Origin: Mucilaginibacter aurantiaciroseus
GTDB lineage: Bacteria; Bacteroidota; Bacteroidia; Sphingobacteriales; Sphingobacteriaceae
NCBI RefSeq assembly: GCF_024055595.1
Contig: NZ_JAMXOF010000005.1
Span: forward strand, 1 to 64,000
Direction: 5' to 3'
DNA length: 64,000 bases
Shown: one piece after another, positions 8,038 through 15,078 of the stretch
How the letters are laid out: the number at the start of each line of letters is the position of its first letter
How positions within the stretch are numbered: position 1 is the first letter of the stretch
Notes under the pieces: model-generated
Told to the model about the DNA's origin: nothing
What the model saw: the letters and a program-made list of their open reading frames with translations, nothing else
Database searches by the model: none
Made by a program: the position numbers and the translations under genes

Positions 8038-8080
8038 TGCTTGTAAGGCAGATGCTCTGAACCAGCTGAGCTAAACTCCC
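8006..8080 (-). tRNA. tRNA-Val (anticodon TAC)
   Basis: The minus strand folds into a standard 75-nt cloverleaf without encoded CCA. The acceptor GGGAGTT pairs with AACTCCC, the D-arm contains AGCTCAGCTGGTTCAGAGC, the anticodon stem TCTGC/GCAGA encloses loop CTTACAA with anticodon TAC, and the T-loop is TTCGAAC. It reads GTA and related Val codons. It is followed by its own terminator and then by the GIY-YIG gene. Confidence 0.95.
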
Positions 8081-8211
8081 TTTGGTTTTCCTTAAAAGAT
8101 GGGCGAATGCCCGTTCGTTTTGGGATTGCAAATATAGAAATTACAGCCTATTCGTCAAAAAAATATTTCAAATAATTTATAATTGGTACATATACAGCTT
8201 ATTGTATTTAA

Positions 8212-8523
8212 TTACATGGCTATATTTTGGCTTCCGCGGGGGTCTTCGGGTAAAATTTCCATCTCCGGAAACTCGATATAATCTGCATACCACTGTATTG
8301 CACCTACTACATCAAGCGAATCATCGGCAGTAATGTTTATGGTTTCAAAGGCATACAGCTTAGCATTGGCATAGCCATAAAGCTGAATTTCGCTTTCGGT
8401 TGGGGTAAAACGGTCTTCGGTAAGGCAATATACGCGAATCTTTAATCCGGTATCGCGCGAGTGTATCACATCCCTGCAAGGGTTGTTGGGATCGGTAGCC
8501 AATAAATACACATTGTAATCCAT
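8212..8523 (-). CDS. Hypothetical protein, about 103 aa
   Basis: The start is placed at the ATG at 8523 (MDYNVYLLATDPNNPC); the upstream extension in the same frame is Tyr/Thr-rich spacer. The protein is acidic, with no signal peptide or membrane segment. Internal stretches such as RVYCLTEDRFTPTESEIQLY look like a real folded protein. I do not recognise a family. It is a single gene with tRNA-Val downstream in the same orientation. Confidence 0.55.
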   Translation of the reverse strand: MDYNVYLLATDPNNPCRDVIHSRDTGLKIRVYCLTEDRFTPTESEIQLYGYANAKLYAFETINITADDSLDVVGAIQWYADYIEFPEMEILPEDPRGSQNIAM

Positions 8524-8940
8524 AATGTTTATAACATTGGTAGTTATAATAAGTTTCCAATAATTTATTATAGCGGTAAATGTATAAGTGTAAGTGTAAT
8601 TATTTGGCATATAGCTTCAGGGAATATAATTTCTACAGTGTGGGAAGCCATTTCTACATCCAAAATATGGCATATTTAAAAAAAAATTTTTTTAAGCAAA
8701 TTTGGGCTGCTTGCAATTGGGCACCAGGTTTGTATACACTTTAAGAACCCTTCTAAAAGGGAGTTTTTCATAGGTAGATGTAGGGCCGAAATACTGCGAG
8801 AGTGTTTCGGCCTTTTTTGTGCCTTGTACTTTCCTCACTCCCTTTTGCTATAAACGACACTTTTTAAAATCCGAGTTAAAACTTTGGTCGTAAGTGCTTG
8901 TATTATAAGTAATATAAAATAACTACTAAACACCAACTTT
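8524..8940. other. Non-coding stretch with an orphan + strand terminator
   Basis: These 417 bp hold no credible ORF. They contain the start region of the minus-strand hypothetical gene, a strong + strand terminator at 8784-8818 with no gene before it, and the upstream region of the first ferritin-like gene. A short transcript could be encoded at about 8700-8818, but I could place no promoter. Confidence 0.5.
8784..8818 (+). terminator. Orphan rho-independent terminator
   Basis: Arms 8784-8795 and 8801-8812 form a 12-bp stem (one G-U) with loop GCGAG, followed by six T. No + strand gene precedes it within 700 bp, so it may end a small RNA. Confidence 0.8.
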
Positions 8941-9630
8941 ATGAAAACAGAACTTAACCCAACAACAGACGGGGCAAATATGGCCAGAAGGTCGTTTTTG
9001 CGCTATGCGGGTGCAAGCGCAGCGGGTATAGCCTTAATAGGCTCTGCGGCATCATGTAAGAAAGACAGGATCATGACAACCGATGGTATTGACATTGGCA
9101 GTGGCGACATTGGTATATTAAATTATGCTTATGCGCTTGAACAGTTAGAGGCTTCGTTTTACCTACAAGTAATTGCAACCCCTTACAGCGGAATGACTTC
9201 CGTGGAAACTACCTATTTGACAGACATTCGTGACCACGAGGTTTTGCACCGCGATTTCTTTAAAGCAGCCATTGGCGCTAAGGCGATTGGCATGCTAACA
9301 ACCGATTTCTCTACAATTAATTTTAGCAGCCGTGCATCAGTGCTTGCTGCAGCTAAATTGTTAGAAGATACCGGTGTACGTGCTTATGATGGTGCCGGCT
9401 ATTTAATTAAAGACCCGGGTTATTTAACCATTGCAGGTAAAATTGTATCTGTAGAGGCAAGGCATGCTGCTTTAATATCTAATCTGATAGCTCCGGGAAG
9501 TTTTGTTGGAGATGACCAGGTAGACATAAATGGCTTGAATAAATCAAATACTATTGCCGAAGTATTAGGCGCTGCTAACGGTTTCTTAAAAACCAAAGTA
9601 AACGCGGTTAACTATAATTATAAAGCTTAA
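8941..9630 (+). CDS. Tat-exported ferritin-like domain protein
   Basis: This 229-aa protein has a twin-arginine signal (RRSFLRYAG, Arg16-Arg17) followed by a hydrophobic stretch and a lipobox-like GSAASC (Cys39), so it is probably a Tat-exported lipoprotein. The mature part matches the Ferritin_2 type of ferritin-like four-helix bundle: Glu-rich helix YALEQLEASFY, then DHEVLHRDFF, EDTGVRAY and VEARHAAL, which supply Glu and His ligands for a di-metal site. The function of this family is not established; metal or stress roles are inferred. A paralogue follows 11 bp downstream, suggesting one operon. Tat export would protect prefolded metal cofactor. Confidence 0.8.
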   Translation: MKTELNPTTDGANMARRSFLRYAGASAAGIALIGSAASCKKDRIMTTDGIDIGSGDIGILNYAYALEQLEASFYLQVIATPYSGMTSVETTYLTDIRDHEVLHRDFFKAAIGAKAIGMLTTDFSTINFSSRASVLAAAKLLEDTGVRAYDGAGYLIKDPGYLTIAGKIVSVEARHAALISNLIAPGSFVGDDQVDINGLNKSNTIAEVLGAANGFLKTKVNAVNYNYKA

Positions 9631-9641
9631 AACACATCGCC

Positions 9642-10493
9642 ATGAATTTATTTAATATAATAGACGAAATAGAAAAAGTTGATCCCGAAATACGCGACAG
9701 GTTAAACCCACGCCGTGCTGCGATCAAAAATATAACCAGCTTTGGTTCAAAAGTAGCTGTTGCTGCTATGCCATTTGCAATTGGTACCATGTTTAAAAAA
9801 GCATATGGCCAAAGTTCAACATCTGTTACTGAAGTTTTAAACTTTGCCTTAACTTTAGAACACCTTGAGGCTGCATTTTACAATGCAGGTGCTGCAAAAG
9901 CTGGCTTAATACCTGCTGCCGACAGCGCTTATTTAAACCTGATCAAAAGGGATGAGAATGCTCACGTAAAGTTTTTACAAGGTGTTATTACCACCCTTGG
10001 CGGTATGCCTGTAACCCCGGCTACTTATGATTTTACAGGTGGTAATAACAAAGGTAACGGCCCGTTTGCAGATGTGCTTTCAAACTACGCTACATTTTTA
10101 GCGGTAGCACAAGTGCTTGAAGATACAGGTGTACGTGCTTATAAAGGCCAGGCGCCAAACCTTATTGGTAACAAGGATATCCTTACCCCTGCGTTATCAA
10201 TACACGCTGTTGAGGCACGCCACGCAGCTGCCATCCGTCAACTGCGCCGCAGTTTAGGCCAGGCACCTACCATTAAACCTTATATTGTTAGTTCGGCTAC
10301 TTTAGGTAACGATACCGGTGTACCTGCCGCTAACAACAACTACAAAGGCGAAGAAAACGTAACACAAGGTGGCGTTAATTTAGTTACTGCACTTGGTGTT
10401 TCTGTCCAGGTAGCTACCGCATCTTTTGATGAGCCATTATCAAAAGAAGATGTTGTTGCATTAGTAGTTGGATCATTTATAGTTACTAATTAG
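9642..10493 (+). CDS. Ferritin-like domain protein (paralogue)
   Basis: This 283-aa protein has the same ferritin-like fold as its neighbour, with matching helices FALTLEHLEAAFY, RDENAHVKFL, EDTGVRAYKG and VEARHAAAIR. The N-terminus is longer and contains PRRAAIKNITSFGSK followed by a hydrophobic stretch, which looks like a weak or degenerate Tat-type signal. A second half-domain follows the last ligand helix. It is presumably co-transcribed with the upstream paralogue, and a strong terminator follows. Two linked copies suggest a hetero-oligomer, which is inference. Confidence 0.8.
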   Translation: MNLFNIIDEIEKVDPEIRDRLNPRRAAIKNITSFGSKVAVAAMPFAIGTMFKKAYGQSSTSVTEVLNFALTLEHLEAAFYNAGAAKAGLIPAADSAYLNLIKRDENAHVKFLQGVITTLGGMPVTPATYDFTGGNNKGNGPFADVLSNYATFLAVAQVLEDTGVRAYKGQAPNLIGNKDILTPALSIHAVEARHAAAIRQLRRSLGQAPTIKPYIVSSATLGNDTGVPAANNNYKGEENVTQGGVNLVTALGVSVQVATASFDEPLSKEDVVALVVGSFIVTN

Positions 10494-10519
10494 TATTTTA
10501 ATACTGATGTTATAATGAA

Positions 10520-10547
10520 ACGACCGGCAATATGCCGGTCGTTTTTT
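10520..10547 (+). terminator. Terminator of the ferritin-like gene pair
   Basis: A 10-bp GC-rich stem (10520-10529 with 10533-10542), loop ATA, then a run of T. It lies 26 bp past the second stop codon. Confidence 0.9.
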
Positions 10548-10570
10548 TGTTTGACATAATGTGGCAACAA

Positions 10571-10599
10571 AAAAGCACGGGAATAATACCCGTGCTTTT
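10571..10599 (-). terminator. Terminator of the Gln-repeat lipoprotein gene
   Basis: An 11-bp stem (10571-10581 with 10589-10599) around a 7-nt loop, with A-rich and T-rich flanks. It lies just past the minus-strand stop at 10610 and could act in both directions. Confidence 0.85.
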
Positions 10600-10609
10600 T
10601 GCTTTTATT

Positions 10610-12424
10610 TTAGTTTCTTACGGGCCTGCCACTACTTGCCGGTGCTGATTCTGCCGGTTGCGGTTGCTGCCTTTGCTGGTCCTGTTGCTGGCGTTGCTGA
10701 ACTTGCTGTTGCTGGCGCTGTTGATCCTGTTGCTGGCGTTGCTGAACTTGCTGTTGCTGTTGCTGGCGCTGTTGATCCTGTTGTTGGCGCACTTGCTGTT
10801 GCTGCTGAACTTGCTGTTGCTGGCGCTGTTGATCCTGCTGCTGGCGGGCTTGCTGTTGTTGAACCTGCTGTTGCTGGCGTTGCTGATCCTGTTGTTGACG
10901 AACCTGTTGTTGCTGCTGAACTTGCTGTTGCTGGCGTTGCTGATCCTGTTGTTGACGAACCTGCTGTTGCTGCTGAACTTGCTGTTGCTGGCGCTGCTGA
11001 TCCTGTTGTTGACGAACCTGTTGTTGCTGCTGAACTTGCTGTTGCTGGCGTTGCTGATCCTGTTGTTGCCTTTGCTGCTCCTGTTGTTGGCGGGCCTGTT
11101 CGCGTTGTTGCGCCTGTGCATCATCGCTAACCCCGGGGCGTGTCCCTCTGCCTGGTCGTTGTCCCTGTTGTTGCTGCTGTTGGCGTTGCTGATCGGCAAC
11201 TTGTTTTTGCTGGTCGGTTTGCTGCTGGGTAGCTTGTTGTTGCTGGGTTTGTTGTTCGCGCTGCTGCCTTTGCTGATCACGTTGCTGTTGTTGGCGAACC
11301 TGTTGTTGCTGCGCATCACCTTGTTGCCTGTCAACATTTCGCTGTTGCTGTACATCACCGGATACCGGGCGGCTACCACGGTTTGGCCTGTTACCATTGT
11401 TGTTATTATCGGGCAATACATTGCCCGGGGTTGTGCCGGGGCGGTTGTTATTGGCCGGGTTATTACGCTGTGGCCTGCCATCAACATTTGCATTGTTATT
11501 ATTTACCCTTACAATTTTGCCATCGGGGTTATTGGTCCTTGCTGCTTCGGCCAGTTTAGAGGCATTGGCAGGGTTATAACGTGTACCACGGCTGCGGTCA
11601 GTGCCGCCAATACGCTGTGCAGGGTTTTGCTGCCTGTAGGCCGCGCCATCTACCACCCTTGCAGGGCGTGCATTAGTATTATCCCTCACCCCCGGCCTGT
11701 ATACATTAATATTATTGTTATTAATTGTAGTGCGCGATGGCCTGCTTACGTTAGTAATATTATACACCCTTACCGGCCTGTTGCTGTAACGCTGTATATC
11801 CTCGCGCCTTGGGCTGTAGTAGCTATTGTTATTATAAGTATAGCGGTTACGCACCCAATTGGTGTTGCGGATAATTACGCTTACCCTGTTATACGGCACG
11901 TAGTAATTATACACGTTTGGATAGTTAATATAAGCGTATGGTGCAAACACCCAATAATTATCACTTATAGCATAGTTATTATCATCATAATAGGTATCAT
12001 AATTCATATTGGGTTGCATTGGCGCCCAGCCGTAATAACCACCGCCATCTCTCCAGTTTACCCAAGCCGGTGCCCATGCGCTACCCGGCGACCATTCCCA
12101 GCCATAGTAATTATCGTAGTGCCACCTGCCGTAGTGGAAGGCTGCCCATCCCCATGGGTAATCAGACACCCAAGTATTACCTGCATCCGTCATAGCCCAA
12201 TATCCACGGGTAGCATAGGGTTTAAAATCTTCCTCAACATTCGGGATCCAAACATTACCATATTGCTGGTCGTAGATCCAGGTGCCGTAGGGTTGCAGCT
12301 CGTCATAAAATTGCTGGTCAGATATATATTGGCCCTCCTGCTGGGCCATAATCCTGCTTGATGCGCAGGATGTGAACAAAAACGCCAATAACGCTATGCC
12401 CAATATTTTATTTAAGATTTTCAT
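10610..12424 (-). CDS. DUF6600-type lipoprotein with long Gln-repeat tail
   Basis: This 604-aa protein has a lipoprotein signal (LLAFLFTSC). Residues about 35-200 contain Trp/Tyr-rich repeats (GYWAMTDAGNTWVS, WGWAAFHYGRWHYD, WEWSPGSAWAPAWVNW) typical of DUF6600. An Asn/Arg-rich linker follows (about 200-340), then a Gln-dominated tail from about 360 to the end. The tail has a 19-residue period of the form V-Q5-VR-Q3-D-QQ-R-Q4, three copies nearly perfect. The repeats keep all frames open, which explains long spurious ORFs on both strands. Localisation is outer membrane or periplasm; function is unknown. The tail is likely prone to length change by slippage. Confidence 0.8.
   Translation of the reverse strand: MKILNKILGIALLAFLFTSCASSRIMAQQEGQYISDQQFYDELQPYGTWIYDQQYGNVWIPNVEEDFKPYATRGYWAMTDAGNTWVSDYPWGWAAFHYGRWHYDNYYGWEWSPGSAWAPAWVNWRDGGGYYGWAPMQPNMNYDTYYDDNNYAISDNYWVFAPYAYINYPNVYNYYVPYNRVSVIIRNTNWVRNRYTYNNNSYYSPRREDIQRYSNRPVRVYNITNVSRPSRTTINNNNINVYRPGVRDNTNARPARVVDGAAYRQQNPAQRIGGTDRSRGTRYNPANASKLAEAARTNNPDGKIVRVNNNNANVDGRPQRNNPANNNRPGTTPGNVLPDNNNNGNRPNRGSRPVSGDVQQQRNVDRQQGDAQQQQVRQQQQRDQQRQQREQQTQQQQATQQQTDQQKQVADQQRQQQQQQGQRPGRGTRPGVSDDAQAQQREQARQQQEQQRQQQDQQRQQQQVQQQQQVRQQQDQQRQQQQVQQQQQVRQQQDQQRQQQQVQQQQQVRQQQDQQRQQQQVQQQQARQQQDQQRQQQQVQQQQQVRQQQDQQRQQQQQQVQQRQQQDQQRQQQQVQQRQQQDQQRQQPQPAESAPASSGRPVRN
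10658..11100. repeat. 57-bp tandem repeat region encoding Gln repeats
   Basis: Imperfect 57-bp units dominated by CTG/TTG-type triplets encode the 19-aa Gln/Arg/Asp/Val repeat of the minus-strand lipoprotein. Units differ mostly at third positions, so selection appears to keep the protein repeat. Confidence 0.8.
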
Positions 12425-12576
12425 ACTATGAGATTTAATATAACTGATATATTGTATTTGACTGGTTATTAATTCAAACGTTTAACCGGCTATTTGTTTT
12501 AAAGGCAATGTTATAAAACAAATCCGTCAAAACAGATATTTTATATACTGTCACCATTATCTACGCAAAAAATAGA

Positions 12577-12584
12577 TAATTTTG
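12577..12584 (+). promoter_or_regulatory. Candidate TAnnTTTG (-7) box for the 2OG-Fe oxygenase
   Basis: TAATTTTG lies 19 nt before the ATG at 12604 and matches the Bacteroidota -7 consensus. No clear -33 TTG partner was seen. Confidence 0.4.
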
Positions 12585-12603
12585 CCTTATAATATTCAAC
12601 CCT

Positions 12604-13566
12604 ATGAGTACAATAAACATCCCGCGCCTCGATCTTAACACCTATATAAACGGCACTGCCGATGAGCGCAAAGCGTTTTCGGACAGCATTGGTAAAGCAT
12701 TTAACGAAACAGGTTTTGTAACCATCACCAACCACGGATTAAGTAAGGAGTTGATTGATAAGCTTTATACAGAAGTTAAAGTACTTTTTGCTTTATCGCA
12801 AGATGTAAAAGACAAATACGAGATCCGGGGATTGGCAGGCCAGCGCGGTTACACCGGCAAAAACAAAGAAACCGCCAAAGGCTTTAAAGTGCCCGATCTG
12901 AAAGAATTTTGGCAGATTGGACAAACCGTAACCGATGGCGACCCTATAAAAAAATTGTACCCGGATAATATCCAGGTAGCCGAAAAGCCCGGGTTTAACA
13001 CTACCACTTTAGAAGTTTATAAAAAGCTGGAAGCAGCAGGCGCACACCTGTTACGCGCCATTGCGGTATACTTAGTGCTTGATGAAAATTATTTTGATGA
13101 TAAGGTGCATAACGGTAACTCCATATTACGCACCTTGCATTACTTCCCTATAGAAAACCCGGATGCATTGCCTGACGATGCCGTACGCGCCGGTGCACAT
13201 GAGGACATTAACCTGATAACCCTTTTAATTGGTGCCAGTGCCGATGGGCTTGAATTGCTAACCCGCGATAACCAATGGTTCCCGGTTACAGCCTTTGGTG
13301 AGGACCTTGTGGTGAACGTTGGCGATATGCTGCAGCGCTTAACCAATAACAAACTAAAATCTACCACGCACAGGGTGGTTAACCCACCGCGCGATCAGAT
13401 GAAGAACTCTCGTTTTTCGGTACCGTTTTTCCTGCACCCAAAAACCAGTATGGATCTTACCAGCCTGCCATCAACCATTGATGAGCAGCACCCAAAACTA
13501 TATACCGACACAACCGCCGGCGAATATCTCGACGAACGTTTACGCGAAATTGGGTTAAAAATGTAA
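12604..13566 (+). CDS. 2-oxoglutarate/Fe(II) oxygenase, isopenicillin-N-synthase family
   Basis: This 320-aa cytosolic protein has the DIOX_N N-terminal region (about 5-120) and a 2OG-FeII oxygenase double-stranded beta-helix core. The iron triad is visible: His199 and Asp201 (AHEDIN) and His256 (TTHRVV). The co-substrate motif RFS (Arg270 and Ser272) follows. Full length is typical of the family (about 310-350). Such proteins hydroxylate or desaturate small molecules; the substrate cannot be told. It stands alone, ended by a strong terminator, with no biosynthetic neighbours. Confidence 0.85.
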   Translation: MSTINIPRLDLNTYINGTADERKAFSDSIGKAFNETGFVTITNHGLSKELIDKLYTEVKVLFALSQDVKDKYEIRGLAGQRGYTGKNKETAKGFKVPDLKEFWQIGQTVTDGDPIKKLYPDNIQVAEKPGFNTTTLEVYKKLEAAGAHLLRAIAVYLVLDENYFDDKVHNGNSILRTLHYFPIENPDALPDDAVRAGAHEDINLITLLIGASADGLELLTRDNQWFPVTAFGEDLVVNVGDMLQRLTNNKLKSTTHRVVNPPRDQMKNSRFSVPFFLHPKTSMDLTSLPSTIDEQHPKLYTDTTAGEYLDERLREIGLKM

Positions 13567-13573
13567 CCAAACT

Positions 13574-13610
13574 AAAACGCCTCTTTGTGGATCCGCAAAG
13601 AGGCGTTTTA
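13574..13610 (+). terminator. Bidirectional terminator after the 2OG-Fe oxygenase
   Basis: Arms 13574-13587 and 13596-13609 pair over 14 bp, flanked by A- and T-rich ends. It can serve both the + gene and the convergent minus-strand gene ending at 13626. Confidence 0.9.
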
Positions 13611-13625
13611 AAGTCGTTTTAAAGT

Positions 13626-13844
13626 CTATTTTTGGTGATTTTGATCAGTATTTTCTTCGTCGAAATTACCCTTATTTTCATAACCGATATTTGCATTATC
13701 CCGGGCGTTTTGTTTTGCGGAACGGGCATCAAGGGTTATGCCAACAGCCATGCCTACTATCATACCAATAGCAAGTTTATGGAATACCACTCCCAACACT
13801 ATTCCTATTGTTAAATACAGGAGGAAATTATTTTTCTTTTTCAT
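13626..13844 (-). CDS. Small membrane protein, unknown
   Basis: This 72-aa protein has a basic N-terminus (MKKKNNF) and one long or two short Gly-rich hydrophobic segments (about 7-40), then a hydrophilic acidic and Asn-rich tail. It lies 9 bp downstream of clpS on the same strand and may be co-transcribed. The family is not recognised. Confidence 0.6.
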   Translation of the reverse strand: MKKKNNFLLYLTIGIVLGVVFHKLAIGMIVGMAVGITLDARSAKQNARDNANIGYENKGNFDEENTDQNHQK

Positions 13845-13853
13845 GCTAATGGA

Positions 13854-14135
13854 CTATTCTACGCTAACGGTAAGGCCTTCCTGCTGAAGTATTTTGCGGT
13901 AGATCTCCATCTCGGTGAATGAGCCTTCCAGTACCGCGCATTTGCCCTCGTTATGCACCTTCCAGGCAATTTTTTCGCCCTGTGATTCGGTATAATCCAG
14001 GTATTTCATCATGCAGTGGATAACGTTTTCAAAGGTATTATGATCATCGTTCCACAAAATAAGACGGTGCATTTCTTTAAGCCCGGCTAATATTTCCTCT
14101 AAGGTGAGTGTCTCTTCCTGTACTTCAGTTGGCAT
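13854..14135 (-). CDS. clpS: ClpS, adaptor of the ClpAP/ClpCP protease
   Basis: This 93-aa adaptor delivers N-degron substrates to the Clp unfoldase. The conserved core is visible: LWNDDHNTFENVI at the start of the fold, the acidic binding-pocket region, then EKIAWKVHNEGKCAVLEGSF. The ATG at 14135 (MPTEVQEE) is preferred over an upstream TTG. A TAnnTTTG box (TAAATTTG, 14145-14152 on the minus strand) lies only 9 nt before it, which predicts a very short leader. Confidence 0.9.
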   Translation of the reverse strand: MPTEVQEETLTLEEILAGLKEMHRLILWNDDHNTFENVIHCMMKYLDYTESQGEKIAWKVHNEGKCAVLEGSFTEMEIYRKILQQEGLTVSVE

Positions 14136-14239
14136 ATGTATTAGCAAATTTACTCAAAAACAGCAATAAAAGCGTTAAAATGATGGTTATCGTTTTATAA
14201 AAATTACACGCAACACACTTATCCTTAATAAATCACAAA

Positions 14240-15024
14240 ATGAAACGTAGCGCCACATTGCTGCTAATAGCAGCCTTTGCTTTTACAGGCACGGCTAAAT
14301 CGCAATCAAAACTAAGCCAAAAACTTTTACAGCCACCTGCAAGCATTGTTGTTAACGGCAACCTAAAAAACCGGGGCGATAGCCTGCGTTACCATAACGA
14401 CGATAAAAACATCAATTACACGCTATCCAATGATGTAGAAAACCTATACGCCGCCATCCGCATCAGCGACCGTTTAGAGTAGGCGCGTGTTTTAAACGCA
14501 GGTATTACTTTAAGCATAGATACCAAAGGCAAAAAGAAGGAAACCTTTAGCATGACCTTCCCACTGCGTTACCCTGGTAGCCCCGCACCTGCATTTACAG
14601 GCCAAAAAGATGACGGTGGCGATATTACCAAAGAAGAGCGCGACGAACTGATGCGGGAACGCATTACCACCCTGCGCAGTATAAAAATGACTGGCTTTAA
14701 GGATATTGAGAACGAGATGATCACCACATCAAACACCTACGGTATAAAAGTGGCTATCGACTACGATGCAAACGGTAACTTCGTGTACGAAGCAGCTATT
14801 CCCCTTAAATTCTTCCATGCCGATGATCTTGCCAAAAATGATTGGGCGTTCAACTTTAAAATAAACGGCATGCAAAAACCCGAACGTGAAACCGAAGGTG
14901 GTGATGTCCAAAAGAACGGCCGCGGAGGAATGGGCCGAGGCGGCGCACAAGGCGGCGATGCCAACCGCGGCGAGATCTTTAAATCAATAGATTTTGGGAG
15001 AAGTTCTTGTTAAGTCAAAAATAA
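14240..15024 (+). pseudogene. Broken gene for a secreted protein of unknown family
   Basis: The frame from ATG 14240 encodes a signal peptide (MKRSATLLLIAAFAFTGTAKS) and a soluble domain, but it stops at TAG 14480 (after ISDRLE) and then continues open in the same frame to 15013. CAG to TAG is the simplest cause. Near the 3' end the text FKSIDFGRSSC looks like a one-base deletion: adding one T restores DFWEKFLLSQK and a stop at 15022. So there is one nonsense change and one likely frameshift. Flanking Gly/Arg-rich residues (GRGGMGRGGAQGG) precede the end. I recognise a Bacteroidota-style hypothetical and no named family. Sequencing error cannot be excluded. Confidence 0.7.
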
Positions 15025-15037
15025 AATTCAAAACTCC

Positions 15038-15070
15038 AAGTCAAAAAATCGCCGGGCGATTTTTTGACTT
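15038..15070. repeat. 15-bp inverted repeat of the AGTCAAAA family
   Basis: Arms 15038-15052 and 15056-15070 pair perfectly around CGG. It lies between two convergent genes and may act as a terminator for either. The neighbouring sequence (15011-15020) repeats the AAGTCAAAA word. Confidence 0.8.
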
Positions 15071-15078
15071 TTGACTTA

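Noticed and set aside
8700..8818. 4.5S, 6S or tmRNA gene before the orphan terminator
   Set aside because: No conserved signature of SRP RNA or tmRNA was found and a 6S-type closed stem could not be drawn.
10658..12361. A 567-codon open frame on the + strand opposite the Gln-repeat gene
   Set aside because: It is a poly-Leu shadow of the Gln-repeat triplets, has no real start context or domain, and the minus-strand frame has a lipoprotein signal and DUF6600 motifs.
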